A DNA stretch of 64,000 bases from Neorhizobium petrolearium (GCF_017873175.1 NZ_JAGGJW010000005.1:346763-410762); one strand, 5' to 3'. Shown: positions 1 through 8,871, numbered from the stretch's first letter. Program-made: numbers and translations. Notes: generated from the letters alone by a model not told the origin.

Positions 1-731
1 TGAAGCAGCCGGTCGAGCGGTGGCACGGCGACTGTCGCGCCGGCTTCCTTTGCGATCAGTACGCCGGCCAGCATGTCCCAGGCCGAGAGGTGCCGCTCGT
101 AATAAAGATCGGAAATGCCCTCCGCGACACGGATGAGGCCGATCGCCGCCGCCCCCATTCGGCGGTAATCGATGCCGCGCTCGTAGAGACGGCGTGAGAC
201 GGCGATGTAATCCTCAAAATCGGTACGGCGCGAGTGGCCGAGGACGGCGATTGCCTGGGCCGGGTCCATAGTCTTCGCGGCTGCGATCGGCTGGCCTTCC
301 TTGAAGGCGCCCTCCCCGCGGATCGCGTGGAACACCTTGTCTTGCGCTGCATCGTAGATGGCGCCGATCAGGATCTCACTGCCGGCAACGAAGGCGATCG
401 ACACGCCCCAATGGCGGAAGCCGCGGATGAAATTCGTCGTGCCGTCGATCGGATCGACCACCCAGGTCCCCCTCTCGCCGGATTGCCCGCCCCCCTCCTC
501 GCCCATGAAGGCATCCTCCGGAAAGGCCGCCAGCAGGGCGTTGCGGATCGCCTCTTCCGAGCGGCGGTCGGCGATCGTCACGAAATCCTGCGGTCCCTTG
601 TTCTCGATTCCCAACGCGTCCGGCAGCGCCTCCAGCCGGAAGCGAGCTGTATCTTGGCCGACCTGCCGCGCGATCGCGGCAGCCGCCTCGCATCGAGCCC
701 GAAGGGATGAACTCTCGAATTGCAACGACAT
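1..731 (-). CDS. Inositol monophosphatase family phosphatase (partial, runs off the left edge)
   Basis: Mg-dependent sugar or inositol phosphate phosphatase, probably cytoplasmic. Translating the minus strand from the ATG at 731 gives 243 residues with the family signatures in order: GEEG at about residues 77-80, the metal-binding DPIDGTTNF at 93-101, and the WD pair at about 218-219. The family is usually 260-280 residues, so only the extreme C-terminus is missing beyond base 1. The start lies 2 bases after the stop of the phosphodiesterase-LacI gene, so the two are almost certainly co-translated. The context suggests it removes phosphate from the product of that phosphodiesterase. The closest precedent I know is the AccF/AccG pair of agrocinopine catabolism. 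The exact substrate cannot be read from the sequence. Confidence 0.93.
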   Translation of the reverse strand, partial: MSLQFESSSLRARCEAAAAIARQVGQDTARFRLEALPDALGIENKGPQDFVTIADRRSEEAIRNALLAAFPEDAFMGEEGGGQSGERGTWVVDPIDGTTNFIRGFRHWGVSIAFVAGSEILIGAIYDAAQDKVFHAIRGEGAFKEGQPIAAAKTMDPAQAIAVLGHSRRTDFEDYIAVSRRLYERGIDYRRMGAAAIGLIRVAEGISDLYYERHLSAWDMLAGVLIAKEAGATVAVPPLDRLL

Positions 732-733
732 TT

Positions 734-2473
734 TTATGCGCTTCTTCTCTTGATCAGGGTCACGGGGGTGAATTCCACTCGCGCGACGGCATCCGGTTCG
801 GACATGCGGCTGGTGAGCAGGTCGATCACCTGTTCCGCCTGCACGTCACAGGGCTGCTGGAACGTGGTGAGTTCATAGGCGCTCCAGCTTGCCTGGGGAA
901 TGTCGTCGTGGCCGATGACCTTGACCGATCCGTCGCCCCGGCCCGCCTTGGCGAGTCCATCGAGCACGCCGCAGGCCATGTAGTCGTTGACGGAGAAGAC
1001 GCCGTCTATGCCCATGTCCAACAGCTTTTCCGCCGCCTCGTGGCCGTGCCGGTAATCGTTGATCGCAACCGGGATCAGTGGCGCCTCGATTCCAAGACCT
1101 GTGCAGCGGCTCTGGAAAGCCTCGGCCCGACGGCGCGATGAATAGGAGACCGTCTTGCCGGCAATTACTGCGAGCTTCTTCGCACCGGTTTCGATGAGGT
1201 GATCGACGGCCGTGTAGCCCGACATGCGATCGTCGGAAACCACTCGATCGACGAAGGGGAAGTCCTCACCCTTGTTGATCAGGACGATCGGCACGCCTTC
1301 GACAGCACATTCCTCGAAGATATGGGATGGCGGTGCGTCGGAGGTGACGATGACGCCGGAGACGGAATAATGCAGCAACTGCCCGATAACGGTCGCGCTA
1401 TCGGCCTCCTCCGAGGTCGGCAGCAGGATCGGTCGATAGTTTCGGGCAATCAGCGCGCGCGCCAGATGTTCGAGCTGCTGGGTACGGTACGGGTTGTCGA
1501 GCCCCGCGGCGACCAGGCCCACGAAATCCGACCGCTTGTTGGTCAGGCTGCGAGCGAGATAATTCACCCGGTAGCCGAGCTCCTTGGCCGCCTGGTAGAC
1601 CTTCTGCCGGGTCTTTTCCGAGACGCTGGCGTCGGGTGTGAAGGCACGCGACACGGCGGCACGGGAAACGCCCGCCGCACGCGCCACGTCGAAGGACGTG
1701 ACCCGGCGGGGCTCGCGGGAAAGGCCGTTTCCTTCCTTCGGGCGCATCAGGTCCGGCAAGTCAGTGCAGATGCCGAGGACCGGCAGCGCCATGATGTCCT
1801 TCAGTACATCCGGCCGTTCCTCATGCCAGAGCACCAGTTCCTTACCGTCGGCGAAGGCTCTTTCGATCAGTTCCCGGGTGACGAATTCCTGCGGTGAGTC
1901 GCTCGCGCGCTCCCAGCAGAGATGCAGGATATCGGCGCCGGATTCCTCGCCGAGCGCATGCGGATCAGCTCCGACGCGGACGAGTACCGAGAGCGGATAG
2001 TCGCAGCCCATGTCGCGTAGCTCGCGCACCTGGGCGACATCGAAGGAACCGAGGCAGGCGAAACGCTGCCCCATCTCCTTCAGGTGCCGCCAGCAGAGCG
2101 GGCCGGTACCCGGCCGCTTGAGTTCGATATAAAGCCCGCAGCCGGTCTCGCGGCCGAGGGCTGCCACTTCCGCAAAGCTCGGCACGTCGGGAACCGCTTC
2201 GCGCAGATCCGCGAAGGTCATCTTCGAAATGTGAAGGTCCTTCTGGAAGACGCGTTCCAGATGATCGTCATGGGAGACGACCACGACGCCGTCGGCGGTC
2301 ATCTGCGTGTCGAGTTCCCACATCTCGGCGCCGAGTTCGGCAGCCCGGCGGAAGGCGGCGAGCGTGTTTTCCCGCTCATGGCCGCTGGCGCCCCGGTGGC
2401 CGATGCAGAAAGGCAATTTCCCCCTGTGTTCCGGCCAGCCGAACTTGCGGAAAAGGGCGCTCAAATCCCGCAT
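734..2473 (-). CDS. Glycerophosphodiester phosphodiesterase fused to a LacI-family regulator
   Basis: This 579-residue protein joins two families in one frame. Residues about 20-245 are a GDPD TIM barrel with the catalytic HRG at 26-28, E35/N36, the metal ligands E53 and D55 in WELD, and the second catalytic His68 in SHDDH. Residues about 257-579 are a complete LacI repressor, with its helix-turn-helix at about 258-305 (SFDVARAAGVSRAAVSRAF) followed by the periplasmic-binding-like effector domain. LacI proteins normally carry the HTH at the very N-terminus; here it is internal. No well-placed ribosome binding site was seen at the internal ATG near residue 243, so separate translation of the LacI half is unlikely. 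The gene is 2 bases from its neighbours on both sides in the operon. It probably both cleaves an imported phosphodiester and controls the operon; the dual role is inference. Confidence 0.9.
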   Translation of the reverse strand: MRDLSALFRKFGWPEHRGKLPFCIGHRGASGHERENTLAAFRRAAELGAEMWELDTQMTADGVVVVSHDDHLERVFQKDLHISKMTFADLREAVPDVPSFAEVAALGRETGCGLYIELKRPGTGPLCWRHLKEMGQRFACLGSFDVAQVRELRDMGCDYPLSVLVRVGADPHALGEESGADILHLCWERASDSPQEFVTRELIERAFADGKELVLWHEERPDVLKDIMALPVLGICTDLPDLMRPKEGNGLSREPRRVTSFDVARAAGVSRAAVSRAFTPDASVSEKTRQKVYQAAKELGYRVNYLARSLTNKRSDFVGLVAAGLDNPYRTQQLEHLARALIARNYRPILLPTSEEADSATVIGQLLHYSVSGVIVTSDAPPSHIFEECAVEGVPIVLINKGEDFPFVDRVVSDDRMSGYTAVDHLIETGAKKLAVIAGKTVSYSSRRRAEAFQSRCTGLGIEAPLIPVAINDYRHGHEAAEKLLDMGIDGVFSVNDYMACGVLDGLAKAGRGDGSVKVIGHDDIPQASWSAYELTTFQQPCDVQAEQVIDLLTSRMSEPDAVARVEFTPVTLIKRRSA

Positions 2474-2475
2474 GA

Positions 2476-3531
2476 TCAGAGCCTCCGGCCGTCTTCGCCG
2501 AAGACGAGAGCCGCCTTGCTATCGAGGCTCCAGCGCACGCTGTCTCCCGGCTTTACGTCGCTGCGCGCCGGCTGGATCGAGCGCAGCGCGGAACCGTCCG
2601 GCAGCACCACGTCATAGAGATTTTCACGGCCCTGCGTTTCGGCGAAGGTCACCTTGCCTTCAACCGGCACGTCACCGCCAATACCGAAATGCTCGGGGCG
2701 GATGCCGAGCGTCAGTGCCGTACCATCCGGGATGCCGGAAAGGGCCGCGAGCGGCAGCTTCAGGCCGCCATCATCCAGCGCAAAAGCCCCCTGCTTCGCC
2801 CTGCCCGTGAGGAAGGAGATCGGCGGGTTTCCGAGGAAGCCCGCGACGAAGGCCGTGCGCGGATCGTTGTACATTTCCGACGGCGTGGCGATCTGGACGA
2901 TCTCGCCCGCCTTCATGATGGCGATACGGTCGCACATCGACATGGCCTCCACCTGGTCGTGGGTGACGAGGATGGCGGTGATGCCCGTTTCCTTCTGGAG
3001 GCGCCGGATTTCCGAGCGCATTTCGAGACGCAACTTGGCGTCGAGATTGGCGAGCGGTTCGTCGAGAAGGAGCACGTCCGGGCGGCGGATTAGCGCACGG
3101 GCGAGTGCTACGCGCTGCTGCTGACCGCCGGAAAGCTGCGACGGCTTGCGGTCGAGCAGGTTGTCGATATGGACGAGTGCCGCGATCTCCGCGACCCGTT
3201 TGTTGATCTCGGCCGCGGTCATCCGCCGGACGGTCAGCGGAAAACCGATATTCTCCGCCACGGTCATATGCGGGTAGAGTGCATAGGACTGGAAGACGAC
3301 GCCGACGTTGCGCTCCTGGCTCGAGAGGCTGGTGACGTCCCTGTTGCCGAACAGGATGCGGCCGGAGGTCGGCCGGTGGATGCCACAGATGGCAAACAGC
3401 GTCGTGGACTTGCCGCAGCCGGACGGTCCGAGCAGCGCCAGCATCTCCCCGGACCCCACATTGAGGTCCATGTCCTCGATGACCTTGGTGGCACCGAAGC
3501 TTTTCGAAAATTTGTCGAGCAGAATACGCAT
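2476..3531 (-). CDS. CUT1-type ABC transporter ATP-binding protein (UgpC/MalK-like)
   Basis: Cytoplasmic ATPase that powers the upstream permease pair. In the 351-residue protein the Walker A GPSGCGKST is at 35-43, the signature LSGGQQQR at about 133, Walker B LLLDEPLANLD at about 155, and a C-terminal OB/TOBE-type region spans about 235-351. This architecture is typical of sugar and glycerol-3-phosphate importers of the CUT1 class. Its ATG overlaps the stop of the preceding permease by one base. UgpC would suit a phosphodiester substrate, but MalK-like proteins look alike and sequence alone does not settle the substrate. Confidence 0.93.
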   Translation of the reverse strand: MRILLDKFSKSFGATKVIEDMDLNVGSGEMLALLGPSGCGKSTTLFAICGIHRPTSGRILFGNRDVTSLSSQERNVGVVFQSYALYPHMTVAENIGFPLTVRRMTAAEINKRVAEIAALVHIDNLLDRKPSQLSGGQQQRVALARALIRRPDVLLLDEPLANLDAKLRLEMRSEIRRLQKETGITAILVTHDQVEAMSMCDRIAIMKAGEIVQIATPSEMYNDPRTAFVAGFLGNPPISFLTGRAKQGAFALDDGGLKLPLAALSGIPDGTALTLGIRPEHFGIGGDVPVEGKVTFAETQGRENLYDVVLPDGSALRSIQPARSDVKPGDSVRWSLDSKAALVFGEDGRRL

Positions 3532-4373
3532 CAGCCCTTGGTGCCTCCGCCGTAGATGTTCATGAGATGCTTCTGGAAGAAGACGTAAAGGATCAGGACC
3601 GGGATGACGTAGAAGACGCCTACGGCCTTGAAGGTGGCAAAATCGAAATTATTGTCGTCGGCGATCAGGCTCGCAAGGTAGACCGACAGCACCTGCACGT
3701 GCGCGCCTGGCGCCAGCACCTGTGGCAGGATGAACTCGCTCCAGCCGGTCAGGAAGGAAAAGAGGCCGAGCGCCATGATCGCCGGCTTGATCTGCGGCAA
3801 CACGAGCCTGCGCCAGACCGCGAAGCGAGAGGCGCCGTCGACGATGCCGGCCATCTCAATCTCCCACGGCACGGTGTCGTAGAACCCCTTCATCAGCCAG
3901 ATGCCGAGCGGCAGGTCGATCGCCGACTTCACCAGGATGACGCCAACAAGCGAATTGTAGAGGCCGATATACTGGAGGACGATGAAGATCGCGATGATCA
4001 GCGTCACCGAAGGGAAGGCATGCAGCACCATGACACCGGCGAGGAAAAAGCCGCGAGCCGGCAGGTTCAGGCGCGACAGCACGTAGCCGGCCATGGAGGA
4101 AACGATCAGGATGACCGCCGTGATGCAGCTTGCGAAGATGAAGGTGTTGAGCGTGACGAGCCAGATGTTTGGCTTGCCCGGCTTCATCTGCCAGAGAAAG
4201 CTCCAATGTTCCAGCGTGAACTCGCTGGGGATGAGTGAACCGGCTTCGGAATTGCTCACCGTATCGAGCAGAAGATAGGCGTACATCAGCACCAGCGGCA
4301 GGCTGACGAGGCCGAGCAACAGGATCACGGGGAGGCTCGAGAAATTGGCGGAGACCTTGCTCTGTTCTGACAT
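3531..4373 (-). CDS. ABC transporter permease, MalG/UgpE type
   Basis: Inner-membrane permease of about 280 residues with six predicted hydrophobic segments and the EAA loop (about EMAGIVDGASRFAVWRRLVLP) facing the ATPase. I take the ATG at 4373 as start (MSEQSKVSANF); a TTG two codons upstream is also in frame but would overlap the preceding stop. It follows the larger permease after 2 bases and precedes the ATPase with a one-base stop/start overlap, so translational coupling is expected. It is the short permease of a CUT1 pair. Confidence 0.92.
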   Translation of the reverse strand: MSEQSKVSANFSSLPVILLLGLVSLPLVLMYAYLLLDTVSNSEAGSLIPSEFTLEHWSFLWQMKPGKPNIWLVTLNTFIFASCITAVILIVSSMAGYVLSRLNLPARGFFLAGVMVLHAFPSVTLIIAIFIVLQYIGLYNSLVGVILVKSAIDLPLGIWLMKGFYDTVPWEIEMAGIVDGASRFAVWRRLVLPQIKPAIMALGLFSFLTGWSEFILPQVLAPGAHVQVLSVYLASLIADDNNFDFATFKAVGVFYVIPVLILYVFFQKHLMNIYGGGTKG

Positions 4374-4375
4374 TG

Positions 4376-5677
4376 TCAATCCTCGATCAGCGGCTTGGAA
4401 ATCAGCGTATCGTAGCGGAAGACGCGCAGGTAGATGAGCGACAGGACGAGCCCTACCACGACCAGCACCAGCGCCATGGCAGCGCCCAGCCCGTATTCCA
4501 GGTTGCCGGTATAGTTGTTGAGGGCGGTGTGGAAGGCGGCGAGGGACCAGACCTCGGTCGCCTTCCCCGGCCCGCCGCGGGTCGAGAGGTGAATTTCCTG
4601 GAATGAGGCGAGTAGCGACAACGTTTGGTAGCAGGTGACGAACAGGATCGGCCAGCGGAGTTGCGGCAGGATGATGTAGCGGATCTGCTGCCAGCGGCTG
4701 GCGCCGTCCACCTCGCTCGCATGGAATTGGGTCTCGGGGATCGCCTTGATGGCCGACGAGAAGACCAGCATGCCCATCGACGCGCCGATGAAGCCATTGA
4801 TCAGGATCACGAAGAACCAGGCATTATAGCTGTTGTCGAGCAGGTAGTTCTTCGGCGGCACGCCGAACTGGCCCATCAACAGCGAGAGGAAGCCGTTGTC
4901 CCAGGTGAGCCATTTCCACATCAGCACATAGATGACGACCGGCGTGATGCGTGGCAAAAGCCAGATGGCGCGGAAGACGGATGCCGTCGTCGGCGGCATG
5001 TAATGGGTGGTGACCGCCAGGAACAGCGCGTAGCTGACATTGAACAGCAGCAGCGTTACCGCGACATAGAAGGCGGTATTCAGGAATATCTGCGCCATGT
5101 CCGGCGAGTTGCCGATCATCCGGAAATTGTCGGTCGTCCAGACCCAGCCGGTATAGGTGGCGGTTGCCACCTTGTCCCGTTCTTCCGGCGTCAACTTGAA
5201 ACCGAGTTTCTCCAGACTTCTGACCAGCGCCTCGCGGCTCTCGAAGCGGGTATTGAGGACGGAGCGGTTGAAGAGATCGGAAATCTGCTTGACCTCGCGG
5301 GTCGAAGGTCGGTCTTTCAGCGCCTTGATGACACGCTCGGCCTCGCGCCGCGACGGAAAGACCTCGCCCACGTGCTCGGCGCGCAATTCGATCACGTAGC
5401 CCGGCTTCAGCTTTAGGGCTTCGAGTGCGGCAAGGCCTTCCTCATCGACCACGAAGCGCGGTTGGGCAATACCTTCCGCAAGCGCCGGCATGTCGCCCTC
5501 CAACCGGTTCACCGCACCTTGCGTGACCTGCCATACACCGCCGGAAATGCCGGTCGCGGTGCTCATACTGGTCATGGCGAAAATGGCGGTGAGACCCACC
5601 GGCATCAGGAAGAAGAGGAAGATCATGATAGCCGCGGGCGCGATCATCATCATCCCGAGCGTTCGTGACGTTCTCAT
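4376..5677 (-). CDS. ABC transporter permease, MalF/UgpA type, with a large soluble insert
   Basis: Inner-membrane permease, first of the pair. At 433 residues it is over 100 longer than ordinary CUT1 permeases (about 290-320). The extra length is a hydrophilic, charged segment at about residues 40-175, between the first hydrophobic helix (about 8-36) and the remaining five. This is the position of the periplasmic P2 loop of E. coli MalF, which contacts the binding protein. The EAA loop (HASEVDGASRWQQIRYIILP) is present near residue 320. The gene starts 22 bases after the hairpin that follows the binding-protein gene. Confidence 0.9.
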   Translation of the reverse strand: MRTSRTLGMMMIAPAAIMIFLFFLMPVGLTAIFAMTSMSTATGISGGVWQVTQGAVNRLEGDMPALAEGIAQPRFVVDEEGLAALEALKLKPGYVIELRAEHVGEVFPSRREAERVIKALKDRPSTREVKQISDLFNRSVLNTRFESREALVRSLEKLGFKLTPEERDKVATATYTGWVWTTDNFRMIGNSPDMAQIFLNTAFYVAVTLLLFNVSYALFLAVTTHYMPPTTASVFRAIWLLPRITPVVIYVLMWKWLTWDNGFLSLLMGQFGVPPKNYLLDNSYNAWFFVILINGFIGASMGMLVFSSAIKAIPETQFHASEVDGASRWQQIRYIILPQLRWPILFVTCYQTLSLLASFQEIHLSTRGGPGKATEVWSLAAFHTALNNYTGNLEYGLGAAMALVLVVVGLVLSLIYLRVFRYDTLISKPLIED

Positions 5678-5698
5678 GGAAAAACCCCGGTACAGGAT

Positions 5699-5726
5699 GC
5701 AGGCGGCGGAGCGAAACGCCGCCTGC
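5699..5726 (-). promoter_or_regulatory. Intercistronic hairpin after binding-protein gene
   Basis: Perfect 10-base inverted repeat, GCAGGCGGCG / CGCCGCCTGC, with an 8-base loop (5709-5716). It sits 22 bases past the binding-protein stop and before the permease start, with no U-tract. It fits a 3' mRNA stabiliser or partial terminator that keeps the binding protein in excess over the permeases, as known for malE-malF in E. coli. Confidence 0.6.
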
Positions 5727-5747
5727 CGTTTCAGCGTGCGCCTTCAA

Positions 5748-7094
5748 TCAGCGGATGATGATCGCGTAGCCGAGCGTCGACTTTAGCTCGTTTTCGGCAT
5801 CATTAACCGCGGCATCGGCCGTCTTGGCGCCGGTCCAGGATGCTTCGAAGTTCTTCCACATGATCGTCCAGTATTTGCCGAAATCCGCATTGTTCGGCAT
5901 GGCGTTGGCATGCGGCAGAAGGCGCTCGGTGGCTTCAAAGGCCCAGCGGTCCCCGGCATAGAGGTCGACCTTGGTTTCGGACGGTGAGATGCCGAGATGG
6001 GCCGACTTGATCGCATGCAGCGCGTTGATACGCGGCTCGGATGCGATCTTGATGAGATCGGCGGCGATCTGCGTTTCTTCTTCGGTATGGCCTGATGTCA
6101 GCAGATAGACGAGCGGATGGGTAAGCGTATTGGCCTTGCCGCCTTCACCAGCCGGGATCAGCGTAAACTGGACGTTGCCGAAGAAATCCTTGAGGCCTTC
6201 CTGGTTGACGAGGCGGGCATAGTGCCAGGTGCCGCCGTGCCAGATGCCGGCCTTGCCGGTGGCGACTTCCTTCCACCACTGGTCGCCCGGCATGCCGATA
6301 TGGTTCTTCTTGGTGACGCCGGCTTTCACGAGGTCGGCGAAATATTGGTAGGTACGCTTCATGGCGGCCTTGTCGAAAACGAGCTTGCCTTCTTCTTCCA
6401 TCACGCCACCGAAGGACGTGTAGAACTGCCAGTAATCCGGGCCGTTGTTGGTGCGGGGATAGAAACCGTAGCCGGCCTGCACGAGGCCCTTGTCCTGCAT
6501 TTTCTTGGCGTCTTCGAGCACGTTCTTGAGCGTATACTCACCCTTCTCGACCTTTACCGGCAGCGCGTCGATATCGGCATCGGTATAGCCGATCGCCTTC
6601 ATGTATGGCTTCCAGAAGAACATCGGACGGGATTCGGCGTCCTGTGGAATGCCATAAACGGCGCCGTTGAAGGAGCCGATCTCCATCAGATTCGGATAGA
6701 TGTCGCTGATCGGCCAGCTATCGAGGTCGATGAAGTCCTCGACCGGAACTATGAGGCCGGACTGGGCCCAGGGGCCGATGTCCTCATGACCGGTGGCGAC
6801 GATGTTGGGCGCCTTCTTGGCTTCGGCGGCAAGCGTCAGGGCCTGCTTGAAGTCTTCCCAGCCGTTGTAGGGAGTCTTCTGGATAATGATGTTGAGCTCC
6901 TCGCCGCGGATGGCGGCTTCGCGTTCGAGAATATCGGCAGCGATGTCGAAGGCATCCGTGCGGTAGTTGTCGTTTGGGCCGGAACCGCCGGACCAGACGG
7001 AAATGGTGACATCCCTGGCGGATGCGAAAACAGCGGTCGAAGCAAGCAGCACGGCTGCGAGCGTGGCGGATTTCAGGATCGGAAGAACAGTCAT
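5748..7094 (-). CDS. Extracellular solute-binding protein of the CUT1 importer
   Basis: Periplasmic binding protein of 448 residues, first gene of the operon. A Sec signal peptide is visible (hydrophobic core about 8-24, cleavage likely after FASA at about 26). The body resembles family 1 sugar-binding proteins (VTISVWSGGSGPNDNYRTDA near the mature N-terminus). The ATG at 7094 has a GGGGAG ribosome binding site about 9 bases upstream. The order binding protein, permease, permease, ATPase, phosphodiesterase-regulator, phosphatase implies import of a substrate that is then hydrolysed inside the cell. The ligand is unknown; a glycerophosphodiester or sugar phosphodiester is inferred from the downstream enzymes. 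Confidence 0.9.
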   Translation of the reverse strand: MTVLPILKSATLAAVLLASTAVFASARDVTISVWSGGSGPNDNYRTDAFDIAADILEREAAIRGEELNIIIQKTPYNGWEDFKQALTLAAEAKKAPNIVATGHEDIGPWAQSGLIVPVEDFIDLDSWPISDIYPNLMEIGSFNGAVYGIPQDAESRPMFFWKPYMKAIGYTDADIDALPVKVEKGEYTLKNVLEDAKKMQDKGLVQAGYGFYPRTNNGPDYWQFYTSFGGVMEEEGKLVFDKAAMKRTYQYFADLVKAGVTKKNHIGMPGDQWWKEVATGKAGIWHGGTWHYARLVNQEGLKDFFGNVQFTLIPAGEGGKANTLTHPLVYLLTSGHTEEETQIAADLIKIASEPRINALHAIKSAHLGISPSETKVDLYAGDRWAFEATERLLPHANAMPNNADFGKYWTIMWKNFEASWTGAKTADAAVNDAENELKSTLGYAIIIR

Positions 7095-7765
7095 CGGTTA
7101 ACTCCCCGAAGAGTGAATTGGCTGCCTCCCCGGGCCTCAAGCGACCGTCGTCCCTTGGGTCTGAAGAAGCGCTGAAGATCATCACAACGAGGCCGGTTTA
7201 GAGGCGCCTCATAACACCCGGATGACAAAATGTACGCGTGTGCAAAATTTCCTTCGGGGAACTGTGCTGTCTCCATCTGCACGCAGCACGAATGCCCGCT
7301 GCGGAGGAAAACTCCGCCGCGGCCCGGTCCATGTGGGATGGGCAGGCAGTTGGTATAAGGTGATATTGATGTCAGGCTCGTCCGCCTGCCCGATCGCTTT
7401 GGCTTTTCCGGAGAAGCGGTTTCCGGGATGGAAACCTCGTCTTCCGGTGGTTGGCGCCCTGACGGCGCGTCCCCTGCCGTGGAACGACCATCACCGGACG
7501 CCGGATCTCCCCCCGTGGATGAACCGGTTCGCGACCCGGCTCCCTGCCCGATGACACCGTCAGGATAAATGCCGGAAATCAGACGTGGACGAAGCAGAGC
7601 TGTCTAAGTGACCTTCCTCTTGAAATCAGAGGAGGATTTCTTTTTTGCCTGCCGGATGCGTCCCCCGCAAAAGCCTGAAGGAGGACATGTTGCAGTTTCG
7701 CGGCTCCGGCATCGTCAGCGCACGGCATGGGGTGCTCTGCCCCGGATGGTTATTCTGCGTGGTGC
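7095..7765. other. Non-coding stretch with the presumed promoter of the phosphodiester operon
   Basis: 671 bases with no convincing gene on either strand; the short open frames here have no recognisable motif or plausible ribosome binding site. The right part lies downstream of the amidohydrolase gene and the left part must hold the promoter of the minus-strand operon starting at 7094. A weak hairpin followed by six T occurs at 7622-7646 on the plus strand, but no plus-strand gene precedes it. Confidence 0.6.
7231..7244. promoter_or_regulatory. Candidate LacI-type operator
   Basis: TGTACGCGTGTGCA is an imperfect palindrome with the central CG typical of LacI-family operators (5 of 7 half-site positions match) and sits in an A/T-rich setting 137 bases upstream of the binding-protein start. 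It would be a natural target for the LacI domain encoded in the same operon. No second copy was found, so this is tentative. Confidence 0.3.
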
Positions 7766-8869
7766 TTACTGCAGGCCAAACAGCTTCACGGCGTTGTCGC
7801 GGAAAATGGCAGAACGTTCTGCCGGCGTCAGCGGCACTTTGAAGGCATAGCGCGGATCGTCGAAATCCCAGTGCGGGTAGTCTGTCGAGAACATCAGCCG
7901 ATCCACACCGATCCAGCGCAGGATATCGAGAAGATGCCGGTTGTTTTCCGGCTCCTCGATCGGCTGCGTCGTGTACCAGAAATTCTCGCGCACATATTCC
8001 GATGGCTTGCGCTTCACATGCGGCACCTCGCTCTTTATGCGCTTCCATTCGCGATCGAGACGCCAGACGAGCGACGGCAGCCAGGAGAAGCCGCCTTCGA
8101 CGAGCACGATCTTCAGCTTCGGGAACTGTTCGAACACGCCTTCGAGGATCATGCTGGTCAGCACGGTCTGAAGGCTGTTGGAAGCCGCATAGTGCTCCTC
8201 CAGATAGAAGGAGGTCCAGCCGGACGGTGTGTTCGGGCGGTAACCGAAGGCGCTGGTATGGAGCCCGATCGGCAGGCCGTAGTGCTCGGCCGCCTCGTAG
8301 ATTGGCCAGTAGCGGCGGCGGCCGCATGGCTCCATCGTGCGTGGCGGCATGGCGATCTGCGCGAAACGGCGGTCGGTGACGCGCCGGTCGATTTCGGCGA
8401 CTGCTTCCTTCGCATCTTCCTGAGCGATGCAGATGGAGGCTTTCAGGCGCGGCTCCGGCCCCGCCCATTTGTCGATCTGCCAGTCGTTCAAGGCTGCACA
8501 TAGCGCCGCGCCGAGCTCCTGGTTGAAGGCCATGCTGCCGGCGGCGAGCGGCTGCAGGATGCCGTAATCGATATTGCACTGGTCGAGCAGCTGCTCCCGC
8601 AGGAAGGCGAGGTCGGAAGCCGGCGGACCACCGTTCGGCGGCCAGGAATCCCGGCGCATGCCGTTTCCCGGCGTCATGCGCGGATAGGGCAGCGTGCCGT
8701 AGAGCGGGTTTGCCGAGCGAACGGCATAATCACGTATATGGGTCTTCCAACGTTCAGGTAGATAATCGGTGAGTTGGTCTGGCCGGGAAAAGGCCGGATG
8801 CACGTCGCAGTCCACCACGCCAAGCGCCTGGGCCTTGTCCTCGGCACGTTCGAGTACGGGAGTTTCCAT
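7766..8869 (-). CDS. Amidohydrolase family metalloenzyme (ACMSD-like), copy 1
   Basis: TIM-barrel metal-dependent hydrolase or decarboxylase of about 367 residues. The N-terminal metal motif DCDVHP is at about residues 19-24, an internal GLHTSA His is mid-protein, and the closing Asp lies in FSTDYPHW near the C-terminus. These mark the amidohydrolase-2 group that includes ACMSD and aromatic decarboxylases. I choose ATG 8869; the TTG two codons earlier overlaps the upstream stop. It is paralogous to the next gene, from which it is separated by 2 bases. Reaction and substrate are unknown; carboxylate removal from a ring compound is one option. Confidence 0.85.
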   Translation of the reverse strand: METPVLERAEDKAQALGVVDCDVHPAFSRPDQLTDYLPERWKTHIRDYAVRSANPLYGTLPYPRMTPGNGMRRDSWPPNGGPPASDLAFLREQLLDQCNIDYGILQPLAAGSMAFNQELGAALCAALNDWQIDKWAGPEPRLKASICIAQEDAKEAVAEIDRRVTDRRFAQIAMPPRTMEPCGRRRYWPIYEAAEHYGLPIGLHTSAFGYRPNTPSGWTSFYLEEHYAASNSLQTVLTSMILEGVFEQFPKLKIVLVEGGFSWLPSLVWRLDREWKRIKSEVPHVKRKPSEYVRENFWYTTQPIEEPENNRHLLDILRWIGVDRLMFSTDYPHWDFDDPRYAFKVPLTPAERSAIFRDNAVKLFGLQ

Positions 8870-8871
8870 GA

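Noticed and set aside
1700..1745. Separate LacI gene starting inside the fusion
   Set aside because: The frame is continuous and the internal ATG at about codon 243 has no ribosome binding site, so a fusion is more likely.
7222..7554. 110-codon plus-strand frame in the non-coding gap
   Set aside because: No ribosome binding site, no motif, and it crosses the candidate operator.
7614..7646. GAAATC/GATTTC stem followed by six T
   Set aside because: Looks like a terminator on the plus strand, but no plus-strand gene precedes it. The stem is short and A/T-rich.
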